The notes: generated by a model not told the origin, from the sequence alone. A stretch of DNA of 61,284 nucleotides from Oscillospiraceae bacterium (GCA_017545325.1 JAFWOX010000016.1:1-61284); one strand, 5' to 3'. Positions 23,804 to 32,434 are shown, numbered from the stretch's first letter. Program-made: numbers and translations.

Positions 23804-24106
23804 TCATATGCAGCAGTCCCAGCGGCATTTCTTCATGTCCACCCGCCCGCCGGGCAGGAAGGAAACCCCCTCCTCCTCCAGCAGGAAGCGCTGCTCCGGC
23901 CAGCCGGGGACCGTTCTTCCGGAAGCGGAAACCACACGGTGGCAGGGGTAATCCCCATACTGCCCCGAATGATGCAGGACCCAGCCCACCCATCGCGCCT
24001 GCCCCTCCTGTCCCGCCAGCCGGGCCAGCTGCCCATAGGAAGCCACTTTGCCGGGCGGGATCTCCTCCACCAGGGAAAGGATCTCCAGGATCCGATCTGC
24101 ATCCAT
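23804..24106 (-). CDS. MGMT-family DNA repair-like protein (alkyltransferase C-domain)
   Basis: A 100-residue protein equal to the DNA-binding/active domain of O6-alkylguanine alkyltransferases. GKVASYGQLARLAG (about residues 19-32) is the recognition helix region, and the acceptor PCHRV at 54-58 keeps its cysteine 55. Most stand-alone small members lack the N-terminal domain too; those with cysteine may still repair alkylguanine, while alkyltransferase-like proteins replace it by tryptophan. The start at 24106 is chosen by spacing from GGAGG. It follows the sugar permease terminator. Confidence 0.85.
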   Translation of the reverse strand: MDADRILEILSLVEEIPPGKVASYGQLARLAGQEGQARWVGWVLHHSGQYGDYPCHRVVSASGRTVPGWPEQRFLLEEEGVSFLPGGRVDMKKCRWDCCI

Positions 24107-24123
24107 GCTTTGCACCTCCATAA

Positions 24124-24154
24124 GAAAAAGGCTCCGGAGACGCGCTCCGGAGCC
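24124..24154 (-). terminator. intrinsic terminator after the sugar ABC permease genes
   Basis: GGCTCCGGA/TCCGGAGCC with a seven-base loop, then five T on the minus strand, 20 bases after the permease stop. Confidence 0.88.
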
Positions 24155-24173
24155 CTGTCTGCTTTGGTTGGAA

Positions 24174-25076
24174 TCAGCCCTTGATGGAGCCGATCATGAC
24201 GCCCTTGACGAAGTACTTCTGCACGAAGGGGTATACGCAGAGGATCGGCAGGGTGGCGAAGATGATGGTGGAGTACTGGAGCAGCTTCTTATACTTGGAG
24301 AAGTTGCCGGCCTCGGTCGCCAGGTCGAAGTCCTGGGTACCGGAGGACTCGATGAGGATCTCACGCAGGATGATCTGCAGAGGATACAGCTTACGGTTGG
24401 TCAGGTAGATGGCTGCGTTCAGGTATTCATTCCACTTGCCCACCGCGTAGAACAGGGCGATAACGGCGATGGTCGCCTTGGCCAGGGGGAAGGTGATCCG
24501 GAAGAGGATGGTCATATGGCCTGCGCCATCCAGCTGGGCGGATTCCTCCAAGCTGGCCGGTATGGCTTGGAAGGCGGTTCGAACGATGATGATGTTGAAG
24601 ACGCTCACCAGGCCCATCAAGACAATTACCCAACGGGTGTTCACGATGCCCAGGTACTTGTTGACCATGTAGGTCGGGATCAGGCCGCCATGGAAGAACA
24701 TGGTGAAGGTGATGATGAGGATGAGGTACTTCATCCAGATCGTGCCCCGGCGGGACAGGCAGTAGCCGCCCAGGGAGCAGAAGATCACGCTCAGGATGGT
24801 ACCGCTGATCACGTAGAAGAAGGTGTTGGCGTAGCCCATGATCAGGGCATTGTTCCGCAGGACGAAGGTGTAGCCCTTCAGGGTGGCGGGATGGGTCTCA
24901 TCGTACAGAGGCCACAGGATGATGCCGCCGGAGAACTGGGTCAGCAGGTCGGGATCGCTGATGGAGGCGAACAGGACGTGCAGCAGAGGCGCCAGGCAGG
25001 CAAACGCCAGCAAAAGCATGATCAGAACATTGATGACACGGAAAATGATCCGCGCCGGGGATTCCTTGATTTTCAT
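24174..25076 (-). CDS. carbohydrate ABC transporter permease (YtcP/LplC type)
   Basis: A 300-residue permease with six helices. The EAA loop that contacts the ATPase is ESAQLDGAGHMTILFRITFPL (about residues 193-213). Closest in style to LplC/YtcP permeases for complex oligosaccharides: ISDPDLLTQFSGGIILWP near residue 38 and the C-terminal QKYFVKGVMIGSIKG are characteristic. It is second in a two-gene unit with the LplB-type partner; no solute-binding protein or ATPase gene is next to it, so these must come from elsewhere. Confidence 0.9.
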   Translation of the reverse strand: MKIKESPARIIFRVINVLIMLLLAFACLAPLLHVLFASISDPDLLTQFSGGIILWPLYDETHPATLKGYTFVLRNNALIMGYANTFFYVISGTILSVIFCSLGGYCLSRRGTIWMKYLILIITFTMFFHGGLIPTYMVNKYLGIVNTRWVIVLMGLVSVFNIIIVRTAFQAIPASLEESAQLDGAGHMTILFRITFPLAKATIAVIALFYAVGKWNEYLNAAIYLTNRKLYPLQIILREILIESSGTQDFDLATEAGNFSKYKKLLQYSTIIFATLPILCVYPFVQKYFVKGVMIGSIKG

Positions 25077-25100
25077 TGTGCTTTACCCTCCTTCTTGCAC

Positions 25101-26012
25101 TTAGAACAGGCTCGTCTCGGAGTACTTGCGGCTCACGCTGTTGGCGATGAAGAGGAGCAGCAGGTTGACGAAAGAGTTGAACAGACCGACGGAGGTGGAG
25201 TAGCCGAAGTCGCCGTCGATCAGACCGCGCCGGTAAACGAAGGTGGTGATGGTATCGGCCACTTCATAGGTGAGGGGCCGGTACAGGAGCAGGATCTTCT
25301 CCATCGCGGTGGAGAGGAGGCTGCCGATCTGGAGGATGAGCATGATGATGATGGTGGGGGCGATGCCGGGAATGGTGACGTGCAGAGTCTGCTGCCACCG
25401 GTTGGCGCCGTCGATCTTGGCCGCCTCATACAGCTCCTGATCCACGCCGGAGAGGGCGGCCAGGTAGATGATGGAGCCATAGCCGACGCCCTGCCAGGTA
25501 TTGGATAGTATGTAGATGGGGCGGAAGTAGCTTCTCACGCTCATCAGGTCCTTGTTCTCCGCCAGGCCCAGCTTGGTGAGCAGGATGGTGAAGGCGCCGT
25601 TGTAGGAGAAGAAGTCCACGATAATGCCGCAGATGACCACCACGGAGATGAAGAACGGCATATAGCTGATGGTCTGGATGACCTTCTTGAAGAGCTGATT
25701 CTCCAACTCGTTCAGCAAAAGAGCCAGGATGATGGGGGCAGGGAAGTTGATGATCAGGTTGCCGACGCTGAGGATCAGCGTATTGCGCAGCAGGCGGACC
25801 AGATAGTAGCTCTTGAAGAAATCCACGAAGTTCTTCAGACCGATCCACTTACTGAAGAGGAAGCCGCCGCGGGCGGAGTAATCCTCAAAAGCAAGGGCGA
25901 TACCGACCATGGGCAGGTAGTTCCAGATGAGGAAATACAAGATGATGGGAATCGCCATCAGATACACGGCTCGATTGTGTATCCAGTCTTTTTGAATGGT
26001 CTTTTTGTTCAT
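25101..26012 (-). CDS. carbohydrate ABC transporter permease (YteP/LplB type)
   Basis: A 303-residue permease with six helices, partner of the gene at 24174. Recognisable are YLPMVGIALAFEDYSARGG near residue 32, QTISYMPFFISVVVICGI near 112 and the EAA loop EAAKIDGANRWQQTLHVTIPG near 198. The start has AAAGGAG and lies 79 bases after a promoter -10. Composition is a little less GC-rich than neighbouring genes. Confidence 0.9.
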   Translation of the reverse strand: MNKKTIQKDWIHNRAVYLMAIPIILYFLIWNYLPMVGIALAFEDYSARGGFLFSKWIGLKNFVDFFKSYYLVRLLRNTLILSVGNLIINFPAPIILALLLNELENQLFKKVIQTISYMPFFISVVVICGIIVDFFSYNGAFTILLTKLGLAENKDLMSVRSYFRPIYILSNTWQGVGYGSIIYLAALSGVDQELYEAAKIDGANRWQQTLHVTIPGIAPTIIIMLILQIGSLLSTAMEKILLLYRPLTYEVADTITTFVYRRGLIDGDFGYSTSVGLFNSFVNLLLLFIANSVSRKYSETSLF

Positions 26013-26090
26013 ACCGCTTCTCCTTTTCCACTGAATTCAAGGACAGAACGCTTTATGCACTTTCACATAAATCCAGTCTTGGTTAGGTCG

Positions 26091-26118
26091 ATTATAGCAC
26101 ACTATCACAAAAATACAA
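26091..26118 (-). promoter_or_regulatory. promoter of the sugar ABC permease pair
   Basis: Minus strand: TTGTAT at 26113-26118, 16-base spacer, TATAAT at 26091-26096. A TTGACT five bases further upstream is too far from the -10. Confidence 0.6.
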
Positions 26119-26321
26119 GTCAAAATTTCTAGTTTTCTCAGAACTTTTTGAGCAAAATGCTGTGAATCCCCCCTCCCAGCCCTCCCGGCAAGGGGGAAAA
26201 TGCGCAAATTCCCCGGGTTTGTGCCTTTTGCCCTATCCCCGCCGCCGTATGCTTCGGCATATCTTACGCGCTCGGGCCTGTATACATGAAGAGAAAAACC
26301 TGACGGGAGGGATGCTTCCGA

Positions 26322-27632
26322 ATGTCCGGGATCCTGCGTTCCGCCGGAACGGTGACCCTGCTGTCCCTGCTCCTGCGCCTGGCCTCCATCTTCACCCAGT
26401 CCCGCCTGGCGGAGAGCCTGGGGGCGGAGGGGCTGGGTCTGCTGCAGCTGGCCATGTCGGTGCAGGCGCTGGCGGTGACCCTGGCCATGTCCGGCATCCG
26501 CTACAGCGCCACCCGTCTCATCGCCCAGGAGCTGGGCCGGGGACGGGGGGAACGGGTGCGGCGGGTGACCCGCTCCTGCGCCCTGTACGCCCTGTGCTTC
26601 AGCCTCCCGGCCATGGCCGGGTCCCTCCTGCTGGCGGATGCCCTCGCCCGCTTCGCCGGGGATCTGCGCATCGCCCCGGCGCTGCGGCTCCTGAGCCTGG
26701 GACTCCCCTTTCTCAGCCTGAACGGCGTCCTGGGGGGATACTTCACCGCCGTGGACCGTCCCTGGAAGGGGACGGCGGTGCAGTTGTTTGAGCAGCTTTG
26801 CGGCACCGCCCTCATCCTGCTCCTGCTCTCCCTCCCCGGCCGGGGGACCGCGGGCAGCTGCGCCGCCGTGGCCGCTGCCGTGGCCGCGGGGGATCTGGCC
26901 TCCCTGCTCCTGGCGCTGGTCCTGTACCTCCGGGACCTGAGGCGGGTGCCGGGGGCGGACCGGCCCTGCCCTCCCTTCCCCCTGGCGGGCCGCCTCCTGC
27001 GCCTGTCCCTGCCTCTGGCCCTCAGCAGCTATGCCCGCACCGCCCTGAGCACCCTGCGGAGCATGCTGGTGCCCAAGGCCCTGCGGCGCAGCGGCGTGGG
27101 GGCGGCCAGGGCCCTGGAGATCTACGGCGTGGTGGGGGGCATGGTGATGCCGGTGCTCACCTTCGCCTCCGTCTTTTTTCTCGCCCTGGCGGAGCAGCTG
27201 ATCCCCGCCCTGACCCGGGCCCAGGTGCGCCGGGACCGGTCCGGGCTGGAGAGTACGGCGGGGGGAAGCCTGCGCCTCTGCCTCCTGCTCTCCTCCGGGG
27301 TGGCCCTGTGCCTCTGGCTCCTGGGCCCCGCCCTGGGTCGGTGGCTTTACCGCAGCGGAGAGACGGGGGAGCTGATCCGGGCCCTGGCGCCCCTGGTGAT
27401 CGTCATGTATCTGGATACGGTGGTGGACGGAATGCTGAAGGGACTGGGGCTCCAGCTGGACTCCATGCTCATCAATCTGGGGGACGCCTGTCTCACCCTG
27501 CTGGCGGTATGGTTCCTGCTTCCCCGCTTCGGCGTCCCCGCCTACATCGCCATTCTGTATGGCAGCGAATGCTTCAATTTCCTGCTGAGCTTCCTGCGCC
27601 TCGGCCGCAGCATCAGGACAAAACTGTTGTAA
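26322..27632 (+). CDS. SpoVB/MATE-like polysaccharide flippase
   Basis: A 436-residue membrane protein with about twelve to fourteen helices, of the MurJ/SpoVB/oligosaccharide flippase superfamily. SLLLRLASIFTQSRLAESLGAEGLGLLQLAMS near residue 14 is the typical first-helix signature. In Clostridia, SpoVB-like proteins flip lipid-linked peptidoglycan precursors for the spore cortex or move capsular sugars. Start at 26322 has GGGAGG with 10-base spacing. A weak sigma-E-like promoter may precede it (see findings). It is read toward polA but a separate promoter lies between. Confidence 0.82.
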   Translation: MSGILRSAGTVTLLSLLLRLASIFTQSRLAESLGAEGLGLLQLAMSVQALAVTLAMSGIRYSATRLIAQELGRGRGERVRRVTRSCALYALCFSLPAMAGSLLLADALARFAGDLRIAPALRLLSLGLPFLSLNGVLGGYFTAVDRPWKGTAVQLFEQLCGTALILLLLSLPGRGTAGSCAAVAAAVAAGDLASLLLALVLYLRDLRRVPGADRPCPPFPLAGRLLRLSLPLALSSYARTALSTLRSMLVPKALRRSGVGAARALEIYGVVGGMVMPVLTFASVFFLALAEQLIPALTRAQVRRDRSGLESTAGGSLRLCLLLSSGVALCLWLLGPALGRWLYRSGETGELIRALAPLVIVMYLDTVVDGMLKGLGLQLDSMLINLGDACLTLLAVWFLLPRFGVPAYIAILYGSECFNFLLSFLRLGRSIRTKLL

Positions 27633-27655
27633 TCCCACGGCAGATGGGGTATGAT
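27627..27655 (+). promoter_or_regulatory. probable promoter of polA-rimI-tsaD
   Basis: TTGTAA at 27627-27632, 17-base spacer, TATGAT at 27650-27655, just after the flippase stop. It leaves a very short leader before the ATG at 27670. Confidence 0.5.
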
Positions 27656-27669
27656 TTTCCCGGTGATGA

Positions 27670-30270
27670 ATGATGAAACTGATGATCCTGGACGGCAACA
27701 GTCTGATCAACCGGGCCTTTTACGGGGTCCGTCCCCTCACCACGGGGGACGGGCTGCACACCCATGCGGTGTACGGCTTCCTCATGATCCTGAACAAGCT
27801 CCTGCGGGAGGATGAGCCCGATGCCCTCTGCTGCGCCTTCGACCGGAAGGCCCCCACCTTCCGCCATGCCCTGTATGACGCATACAAGGGCACCCGCAAG
27901 CCCATGCCCCAGGAGCTGGCGGAGCAGCTGCCCTGGCTGAAGCAGGTGCTGGACGCCCTGGGCGTTCCCCGCTTCGAGATGGACGGCTGGGAGGCGGACG
28001 ACCTGCTGGGCACTCTGGCGGACCGCTGCGCCCGGGAGGGCTGGGAGAGCATCCTGGTCACCGGGGATCGGGACAGTCTCCAGCTCATCTCCCCATCCAC
28101 CCGGGTACGGCTCATCACCTCCAAGCCCGGGCGGAGCGACAGTACATTATACAATGAGGAGCTGTTCACGGAGGAATACGGCTTCCCTCCTCCCCGTCTG
28201 GTGGATCTGAAGGCCCTGATGGGGGACAGCTCGGACAATATCCCCGGGGTCCCCGGGGTGGGGAGCAAGACCGCCTCGGACCTGCTGCGGACCTACGGCT
28301 CCCTGGAGGCGGTTTACGCCCATTTGGCGGAGCTGAAGCCCGCTGCGGCGAAAAAGCTGGAGGCGGGAAGGGAAAGCGCCCTGCTCTCGTACAAGCTGGC
28401 GACCATTTCCCGGGAGGCTCCGGTGGAGCTGGCTTCTCTGGACAGCCTTCTTCGGAGGGAGCCTGACCGGGAGACCCTGTATACCCTCTTCACCCGGCTG
28501 GAGTTCACCCGCCTCATGGAGACCTACGGCCTCGCCGCTCCTCCTCCCTCCGGGGAGATCCCCTCCGCCGGGGCGGACTGGCGGGAGGCTGCGCCGGAGG
28601 AGGTCCTTTCCGCCTGCCGGGAGGCGGGCAAGGCGTATTTCGTCTGCGCCCGGGATCTGTCTGCCTTTGCCGTGCTGGCGGGAAACGGGGCTTTTCTCCT
28701 GCGGGAGCCGGACCCCGCCTTTCTCCGGGCCTTCTTCGCCCCGGACCTGCCCAAGGCCGGGGACGGGCTGAAGGATCTGATGACTGTCCTGCTGGAGCGG
28801 GAGATCCCCTTCGGCGGCTTCACCTTCGACGCCGGGCTCTGCGCCTGGCTCCTGGACCCCACGGACGGGAATTACGCCCTCCCCCGGATCGCCAAAAAGC
28901 TCCTGGACCGGAGCCTGCCCGAGGCGGTATACGATACCCCCGGCGTATGGTCCGGATCGGACTCCTCCGCTGCCCTGGAGGCGCTGAAGCTCCATGGGGA
29001 AGCCCTCCGGGAGCTGGAGACCCATATCCTTCCCCTGCTGGAGGAGCAGGGGCTGCTGGACCTCTTCCGGCAGGCGGAGCTCCCCCTCTGTCCCGTGCTG
29101 GCGGAGATGGAGCATGCCGGCTTCACCGTGGACCGGGATGCCCTCACCCGCTTCGGGGAGGCCCTGGGGGAAGGGATCGAGCAGCTGCAGAACAGCATCT
29201 ACGCCCAGGCGGGGGGCGCCTTCAACCTGAATTCCACCAAGCAGCTGGGCGCCTTCCTCTTCGATCAGCTGGGACTGCCTCCCCTGGGAAAGACCAAGAG
29301 CGGGTATTCCACCAATATCGAGGTGCTGGAAAAGCTCCGGAGCAGGCATCCGGTGGTGGAGGAGATCATCCGGTACCGCCAGCTGAGCAAGCTGAAATCC
29401 ACCTATGCCGACGGGCTGGTGAAGGTCATCTCCCCCGACGGGCGCATCCGCACCCGGTTCCACATGACCGCCACCGCCACGGGCCGCCTCTCCTCCTCCG
29501 ACCCCAATCTCCAGAATATCCCCGTGCGGACGGAGCTGGGGGGCGAGGTGCGGAAGATGTTCGTGGCCTCCCCCGGCTGCGTGCTGGTGGACGCGGACTA
29601 TTCCCAGATCGAGCTGCGCATCCTCTCCCACCTCTCCGGGGACAGGGTGATGCAGCAGGCCTTCCGGGAGGGGGAGGATATCCACCGGGCCACCGCCGCC
29701 CAGGTTTTCGGCGTGGAGCCTGCCCAGGTCACGAGCCTCATGCGCAGCCGGGCCAAGGCGGTGAATTTCGGCATCGTCTACGGCATCTCCGACTTTTCCC
29801 TGGCACAGGATCTCCATATCACCCGGGGGGAGGCCCGGGCCTATATGGACAGCTACCTGGAACGGTTCAGCGGGGTGCGGGCCTATATGAAGGAGACGGT
29901 GGAGCGGGCGAAGCGGGATGGATACGCCGTCACGATGTTCGGCCGCCGCCGGTACCTGCCGGAGCTCAGCTCCTCCAACTATAACCTCCGCTCCTTCGGG
30001 GAGCGGGTGGCCCTGAATATGCCGGTGCAGGGCACCGCCGCGGATATCATCAAGCTGGCCATGGTGCGGGTCTATCGCCGTTTCCGGGAGGAGCTGCCCC
30101 AGGCCCGGCTCCTGCTCCAGGTGCACGATGAGCTCATCGCCGAATGTCCCCCGGAGCTGGCGGAGAAGGCCGCCCGGCTGCTGGAGGCGGAGATGTCCGC
30201 CGCCGCGGTGCTGGATGTGCCTCTCCTGGCGGAGGCCCATATCGGCGCCAGCTGGTACGACGCGAAATGA
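27670..30270 (+). CDS. polA: DNA polymerase I
   Basis: An 866-residue polymerase for lagging-strand gap filling and repair. The 5'-nuclease domain (residues 1-290) has LMILDGNSLINRAF, CAFDRKAPTFRHALYDAYKGTR and DSSDNIPGVPGVGSKTASDLL. The middle exonuclease-like domain (about 300-470) has no DxE exo I motif, so proofreading is almost certainly lost, as in Bacillus. The polymerase part shows motif A DADYSQIELRIL, motif B RSRAKAVNFGIVYG and motif C LLQVHDELI. Two ATG codons lie side by side at the start; the ribosome site is weak. The stop overlaps rimI by 4 bases. Confidence 0.96.
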   Translation: MMKLMILDGNSLINRAFYGVRPLTTGDGLHTHAVYGFLMILNKLLREDEPDALCCAFDRKAPTFRHALYDAYKGTRKPMPQELAEQLPWLKQVLDALGVPRFEMDGWEADDLLGTLADRCAREGWESILVTGDRDSLQLISPSTRVRLITSKPGRSDSTLYNEELFTEEYGFPPPRLVDLKALMGDSSDNIPGVPGVGSKTASDLLRTYGSLEAVYAHLAELKPAAAKKLEAGRESALLSYKLATISREAPVELASLDSLLRREPDRETLYTLFTRLEFTRLMETYGLAAPPPSGEIPSAGADWREAAPEEVLSACREAGKAYFVCARDLSAFAVLAGNGAFLLREPDPAFLRAFFAPDLPKAGDGLKDLMTVLLEREIPFGGFTFDAGLCAWLLDPTDGNYALPRIAKKLLDRSLPEAVYDTPGVWSGSDSSAALEALKLHGEALRELETHILPLLEEQGLLDLFRQAELPLCPVLAEMEHAGFTVDRDALTRFGEALGEGIEQLQNSIYAQAGGAFNLNSTKQLGAFLFDQLGLPPLGKTKSGYSTNIEVLEKLRSRHPVVEEIIRYRQLSKLKSTYADGLVKVISPDGRIRTRFHMTATATGRLSSSDPNLQNIPVRTELGGEVRKMFVASPGCVLVDADYSQIELRILSHLSGDRVMQQAFREGEDIHRATAAQVFGVEPAQVTSLMRSRAKAVNFGIVYGISDFSLAQDLHITRGEARAYMDSYLERFSGVRAYMKETVERAKRDGYAVTMFGRRRYLPELSSSNYNLRSFGERVALNMPVQGTAADIIKLAMVRVYRRFREELPQARLLLQVHDELIAECPPELAEKAARLLEAEMSAAAVLDVPLLAEAHIGASWYDAK

Positions 30271-30734
30271 CGGGCCCCCTTGCGCTGGTCACCCTGACGG
30301 AGGCCATGCTGCCCCGGGTGCTGGAGCTGGAGAAGCTCTGCTTCAGCCTGCCTTGGAGCCGGGACGCCTTCCTGCCGGAGCTGACGGATCCCGCCTGCTG
30401 CTGGCTGGCCGCCCTGGCGGAGGGGGAGGTGGCCGGCTATGCCGGGATGCGGACGGTGCTGGACGAGGGCTATATCTCCAATATCGCCGTCTCCCCCGCT
30501 CTGCGGAGGCAGGGCGTCGGCATGGCCCTGGTGCAGGCGCTGCAGCGGGAAGGGGAAAACCGGCAGCTCCGCTTCCTCACCCTGGAGGTCCGGGTGGGAA
30601 ACCGGGAGGCCCGGCGGCTCTATGAACGGGCGGGCTTCCGGGCGGTGGGTCTGCGTCCCGGCTACTACGAGAAGCCCCGGGAGGACGCCCTGCTCATGAC
30701 CTATGATTATCCGGAAGGAGATAACGCGGTATGA
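30267..30734 (+). CDS. rimI: ribosomal protein-alanine N-acetyltransferase-like GNAT
   Basis: A 155-residue GNAT protein. YISNIAVSPALRRQGVGMALVQAL (about residues 68-91) is the acetyl-CoA site, and LEVRVGNREARRLYERAGFRAVGLRPGYYEKPREDALLM is the RimI C-terminal signature. It starts inside the polA stop and its own stop overlaps tsaD, so all three are probably co-translated. In many bacteria rimI sits with tsaB, tsaE and tsaD; here tsaB and tsaE are absent from the locus. Confidence 0.9.
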   Translation: MTGPLALVTLTEAMLPRVLELEKLCFSLPWSRDAFLPELTDPACCWLAALAEGEVAGYAGMRTVLDEGYISNIAVSPALRRQGVGMALVQALQREGENRQLRFLTLEVRVGNREARRLYERAGFRAVGLRPGYYEKPREDALLMTYDYPEGDNAV

Positions 30735-31753
30735 TCATCCTCTCCATCGAATCCTCCTGCGATGAAACCGCCGCCGCCCTCACCCAGGACGGGCGGCGGG
30801 TGCTTTCCAGCATCATCCATTCCCAGGTGGATATCCATACCCTCTATGGCGGCGTGGTGCCGGAGCTGGCCTCCCGCAGCCATATCCAGGCGGTATCCCG
30901 CCTGGCGGCGCTGGCTCTGGAGGAGGCGGGCCTCTCCCGGAAGGAGATCGACGCCGTGGCCGTCACCTATGCCCCGGGCCTCATCGGCGCGGTGCTGGTG
31001 GGGGTGAGCTTCGCCAAGGGCGCCGCCCTCTCCCTGGGCGTGCCGCTTATTCCCGTCCACCATATCCGGGGGCATATCGCCGCCAACTATATCGCCCACC
31101 CGGACCTGGAGCCCCCCTTCGTGTGCCTGGTGGCCTCCGGGGGCACCAGCATGATCGTGGACGTACAGGACTATACCCGCATGACCGTTCTGGGCTCCAC
31201 CCGGGATGACGCCGCCGGAGAATGCTTCGATAAGGCCGCCCGGGTCCTGGGCATCGGCTACCCCGGCGGGGCCCAGATCGACAGCCTCAGCCGCAGCGGC
31301 GATCCGGAGAAGTACAAGCTCCCCCAGGCCCATGTGAACGGCAATCCCTATGATATGTCCTTTTCCGGTCTCAAGACCGCCGTGGTGAACCTGGCCCATA
31401 CGGCGAAGCAGCGGGGGGAGGAGCTGGACCTTCCCAGCCTGGCGGCGGCCATCTGCCGGGCGGTGAGCGATACCCTTCTCTCCCGGGCCCTCCTGGCGGC
31501 GGAGGAAAAGGGCTACGGGAAGCTGGCCATCGCCGGGGGCGTTTCCGCCAACACCCTCCTGCGGGCAGACCTGGAGGCCGCCTGCGCCCGGTCCGGGCTC
31601 AGGGCCTACTGCGCGCCCCTCTCCCTCTGCGGGGACAACGCCGCCATGATCGGCTGCCAGGGCTACTATGAATACCTGGCCGGCGCCCGGGCCGACAGCA
31701 GCCTGAACGCCTATGCCACCATGTCCCCGGACTCCGCCCTCATCCGCTGGTGA
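30731..31753 (+). CDS. tsaD: tRNA N6-threonylcarbamoyladenosine transferase TsaD
   Basis: A 340-residue ASKHA-fold enzyme that transfers threonylcarbamoyl to A37 of ANN-decoding tRNAs, with TsaB and TsaE. Metal-binding histidines lie in HHIRGHIAANY (about residues 109-119), with SIESSCDETAAAL at the start, LVASGGTSMI near 133, and CGDNAAMIGCQGYYEYLAG near 298. Length is normal. A strong terminator follows. Confidence 0.96.
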   Translation: MIILSIESSCDETAAALTQDGRRVLSSIIHSQVDIHTLYGGVVPELASRSHIQAVSRLAALALEEAGLSRKEIDAVAVTYAPGLIGAVLVGVSFAKGAALSLGVPLIPVHHIRGHIAANYIAHPDLEPPFVCLVASGGTSMIVDVQDYTRMTVLGSTRDDAAGECFDKAARVLGIGYPGGAQIDSLSRSGDPEKYKLPQAHVNGNPYDMSFSGLKTAVVNLAHTAKQRGEELDLPSLAAAICRAVSDTLLSRALLAAEEKGYGKLAIAGGVSANTLLRADLEAACARSGLRAYCAPLSLCGDNAAMIGCQGYYEYLAGARADSSLNAYATMSPDSALIRW

Positions 31754-31790
31754 GTGCCCCGGTTTCGGGATTATGTTAATTTGTGTTTCC

Positions 31791-31830
31791 GCAAAATCCG
31801 GGGAAAACCCCGGATTTTGCCTCGTTTTTT
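31791..31830 (+). terminator. intrinsic terminator of polA-rimI-tsaD
   Basis: GCAAAATCCGGGG pairs perfectly with CCCCGGATTTTGC around four A, then CTCG and six T. Confidence 0.93.
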
Positions 31831-32157
31831 CCCCGGATTTCCCGGTCCATTGCCGGTTTACCGGGCTTTTTAAATGTGGATAACTATGTGGACAATGTGG
31901 ATAACTTACTGTATTGCCTCTTCCAAGGAATGATTACGTAAACCGGTTCTTTCCGGGAAAGGCCCCCGGAGCCCCGGAAATGCCTCAGAAAAATCAAGAA
32001 GATTAAACAAAAAATCAGAGAATTTTCCCATGGTCCCGTCCCTTCGGAATTTCCTCCTCCCAACGGGATTCCCGGGATCTTCCTTTTTCCCCAGAGTATG
32101 ACAAGAATGATTACAAAATGTAATTTCCCCGGGATGCAGAAAACCACGTTTCCGGCA
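31831..32157. other. intergenic stretch before tRNA-Thr, no gene seen
   Basis: No convincing gene on either strand. It contains three TGTGGA(T/C)AA boxes at about 31875-31905 that look like DnaA-box-type sequences (TTATCCACA on the other strand), and several short CCGG-rich inverted repeats. AT content is higher than in flanking genes. Confidence 0.4.
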
Positions 32158-32185
32158 TTGACAAACGGAAATGGCATGGTATAAT
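32158..32185 (+). promoter_or_regulatory. strong promoter of tRNA-Thr
   Basis: Consensus TTGACA at 32158-32163, 16-base spacer, consensus TATAAT at 32180-32185, 19 bases before the tRNA. Confidence 0.88.
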
Positions 32186-32204
32186 GCAAAGGCTGATGTT
32201 TCCC

Positions 32205-32280
32205 GCTGGATTAGCTCAGTTGGTAGAGCACCTGATTCGTAATCATGAGGTCGTCGGTTCAAGTCCGACATCCAGCTCCA
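32205..32280 (+). tRNA. tRNA-Thr, anticodon CGU
   Basis: A full cloverleaf of 76 bases with encoded CCA. Acceptor GCTGGAT/ATCCAGC, D arm GCTC/GAGC, anticodon loop TTCGTAA, and T arm GTCGG-TTCAAGT-CCGAC. The anticodon stem CCTGA/TCATG has one C-U mismatch at the 28-42 pair. It reads ACG threonine codons. AT-richer accessory genes follow downstream. Confidence 0.95.
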
Positions 32281-32282
32281 AT

Positions 32283-32322
32283 GCCGCCGCGGACTGCGTA
32301 TCGTCCGCGGCGGCGTTTTTTT
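32283..32322 (+). terminator. intrinsic terminator of tRNA-Thr
   Basis: GCCGCCGCGGAC/GTCCGCGGCGGC with an eight-base loop, then seven T. Confidence 0.95.
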
Positions 32323-32366
32323 GCAGGCTCCGGAAGAGGACCCTTCCGTTTTTCCGGGGCGGTGAT

Positions 32367-32395
32367 TTGAAAGCGATAGCCAAACCGTGTATAAT
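32367..32395 (+). promoter_or_regulatory. promoter for the zinc-ribbon protein gene
   Basis: TTGAAA at 32367-32372, 17-base spacer, consensus TATAAT at 32390-32395. Confidence 0.75.
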
Positions 32396-32434
32396 TTCTT
32401 CAGCGAGCGGGAATCTGCAGAGGAGGAATGGCCA

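Noticed and set aside
26037..27710. 557-codon minus-strand frame opposite the flippase
   Set aside because: Gln/Gly/Arg-rich translation without domain; the plus-strand SpoVB-like protein explains the region.
31875..31905. Chromosomal replication origin
   Set aside because: Only three DnaA-like boxes, no dnaA/dnaN neighbour, no AT-rich unwinding region of note; kept only as a finding about boxes.
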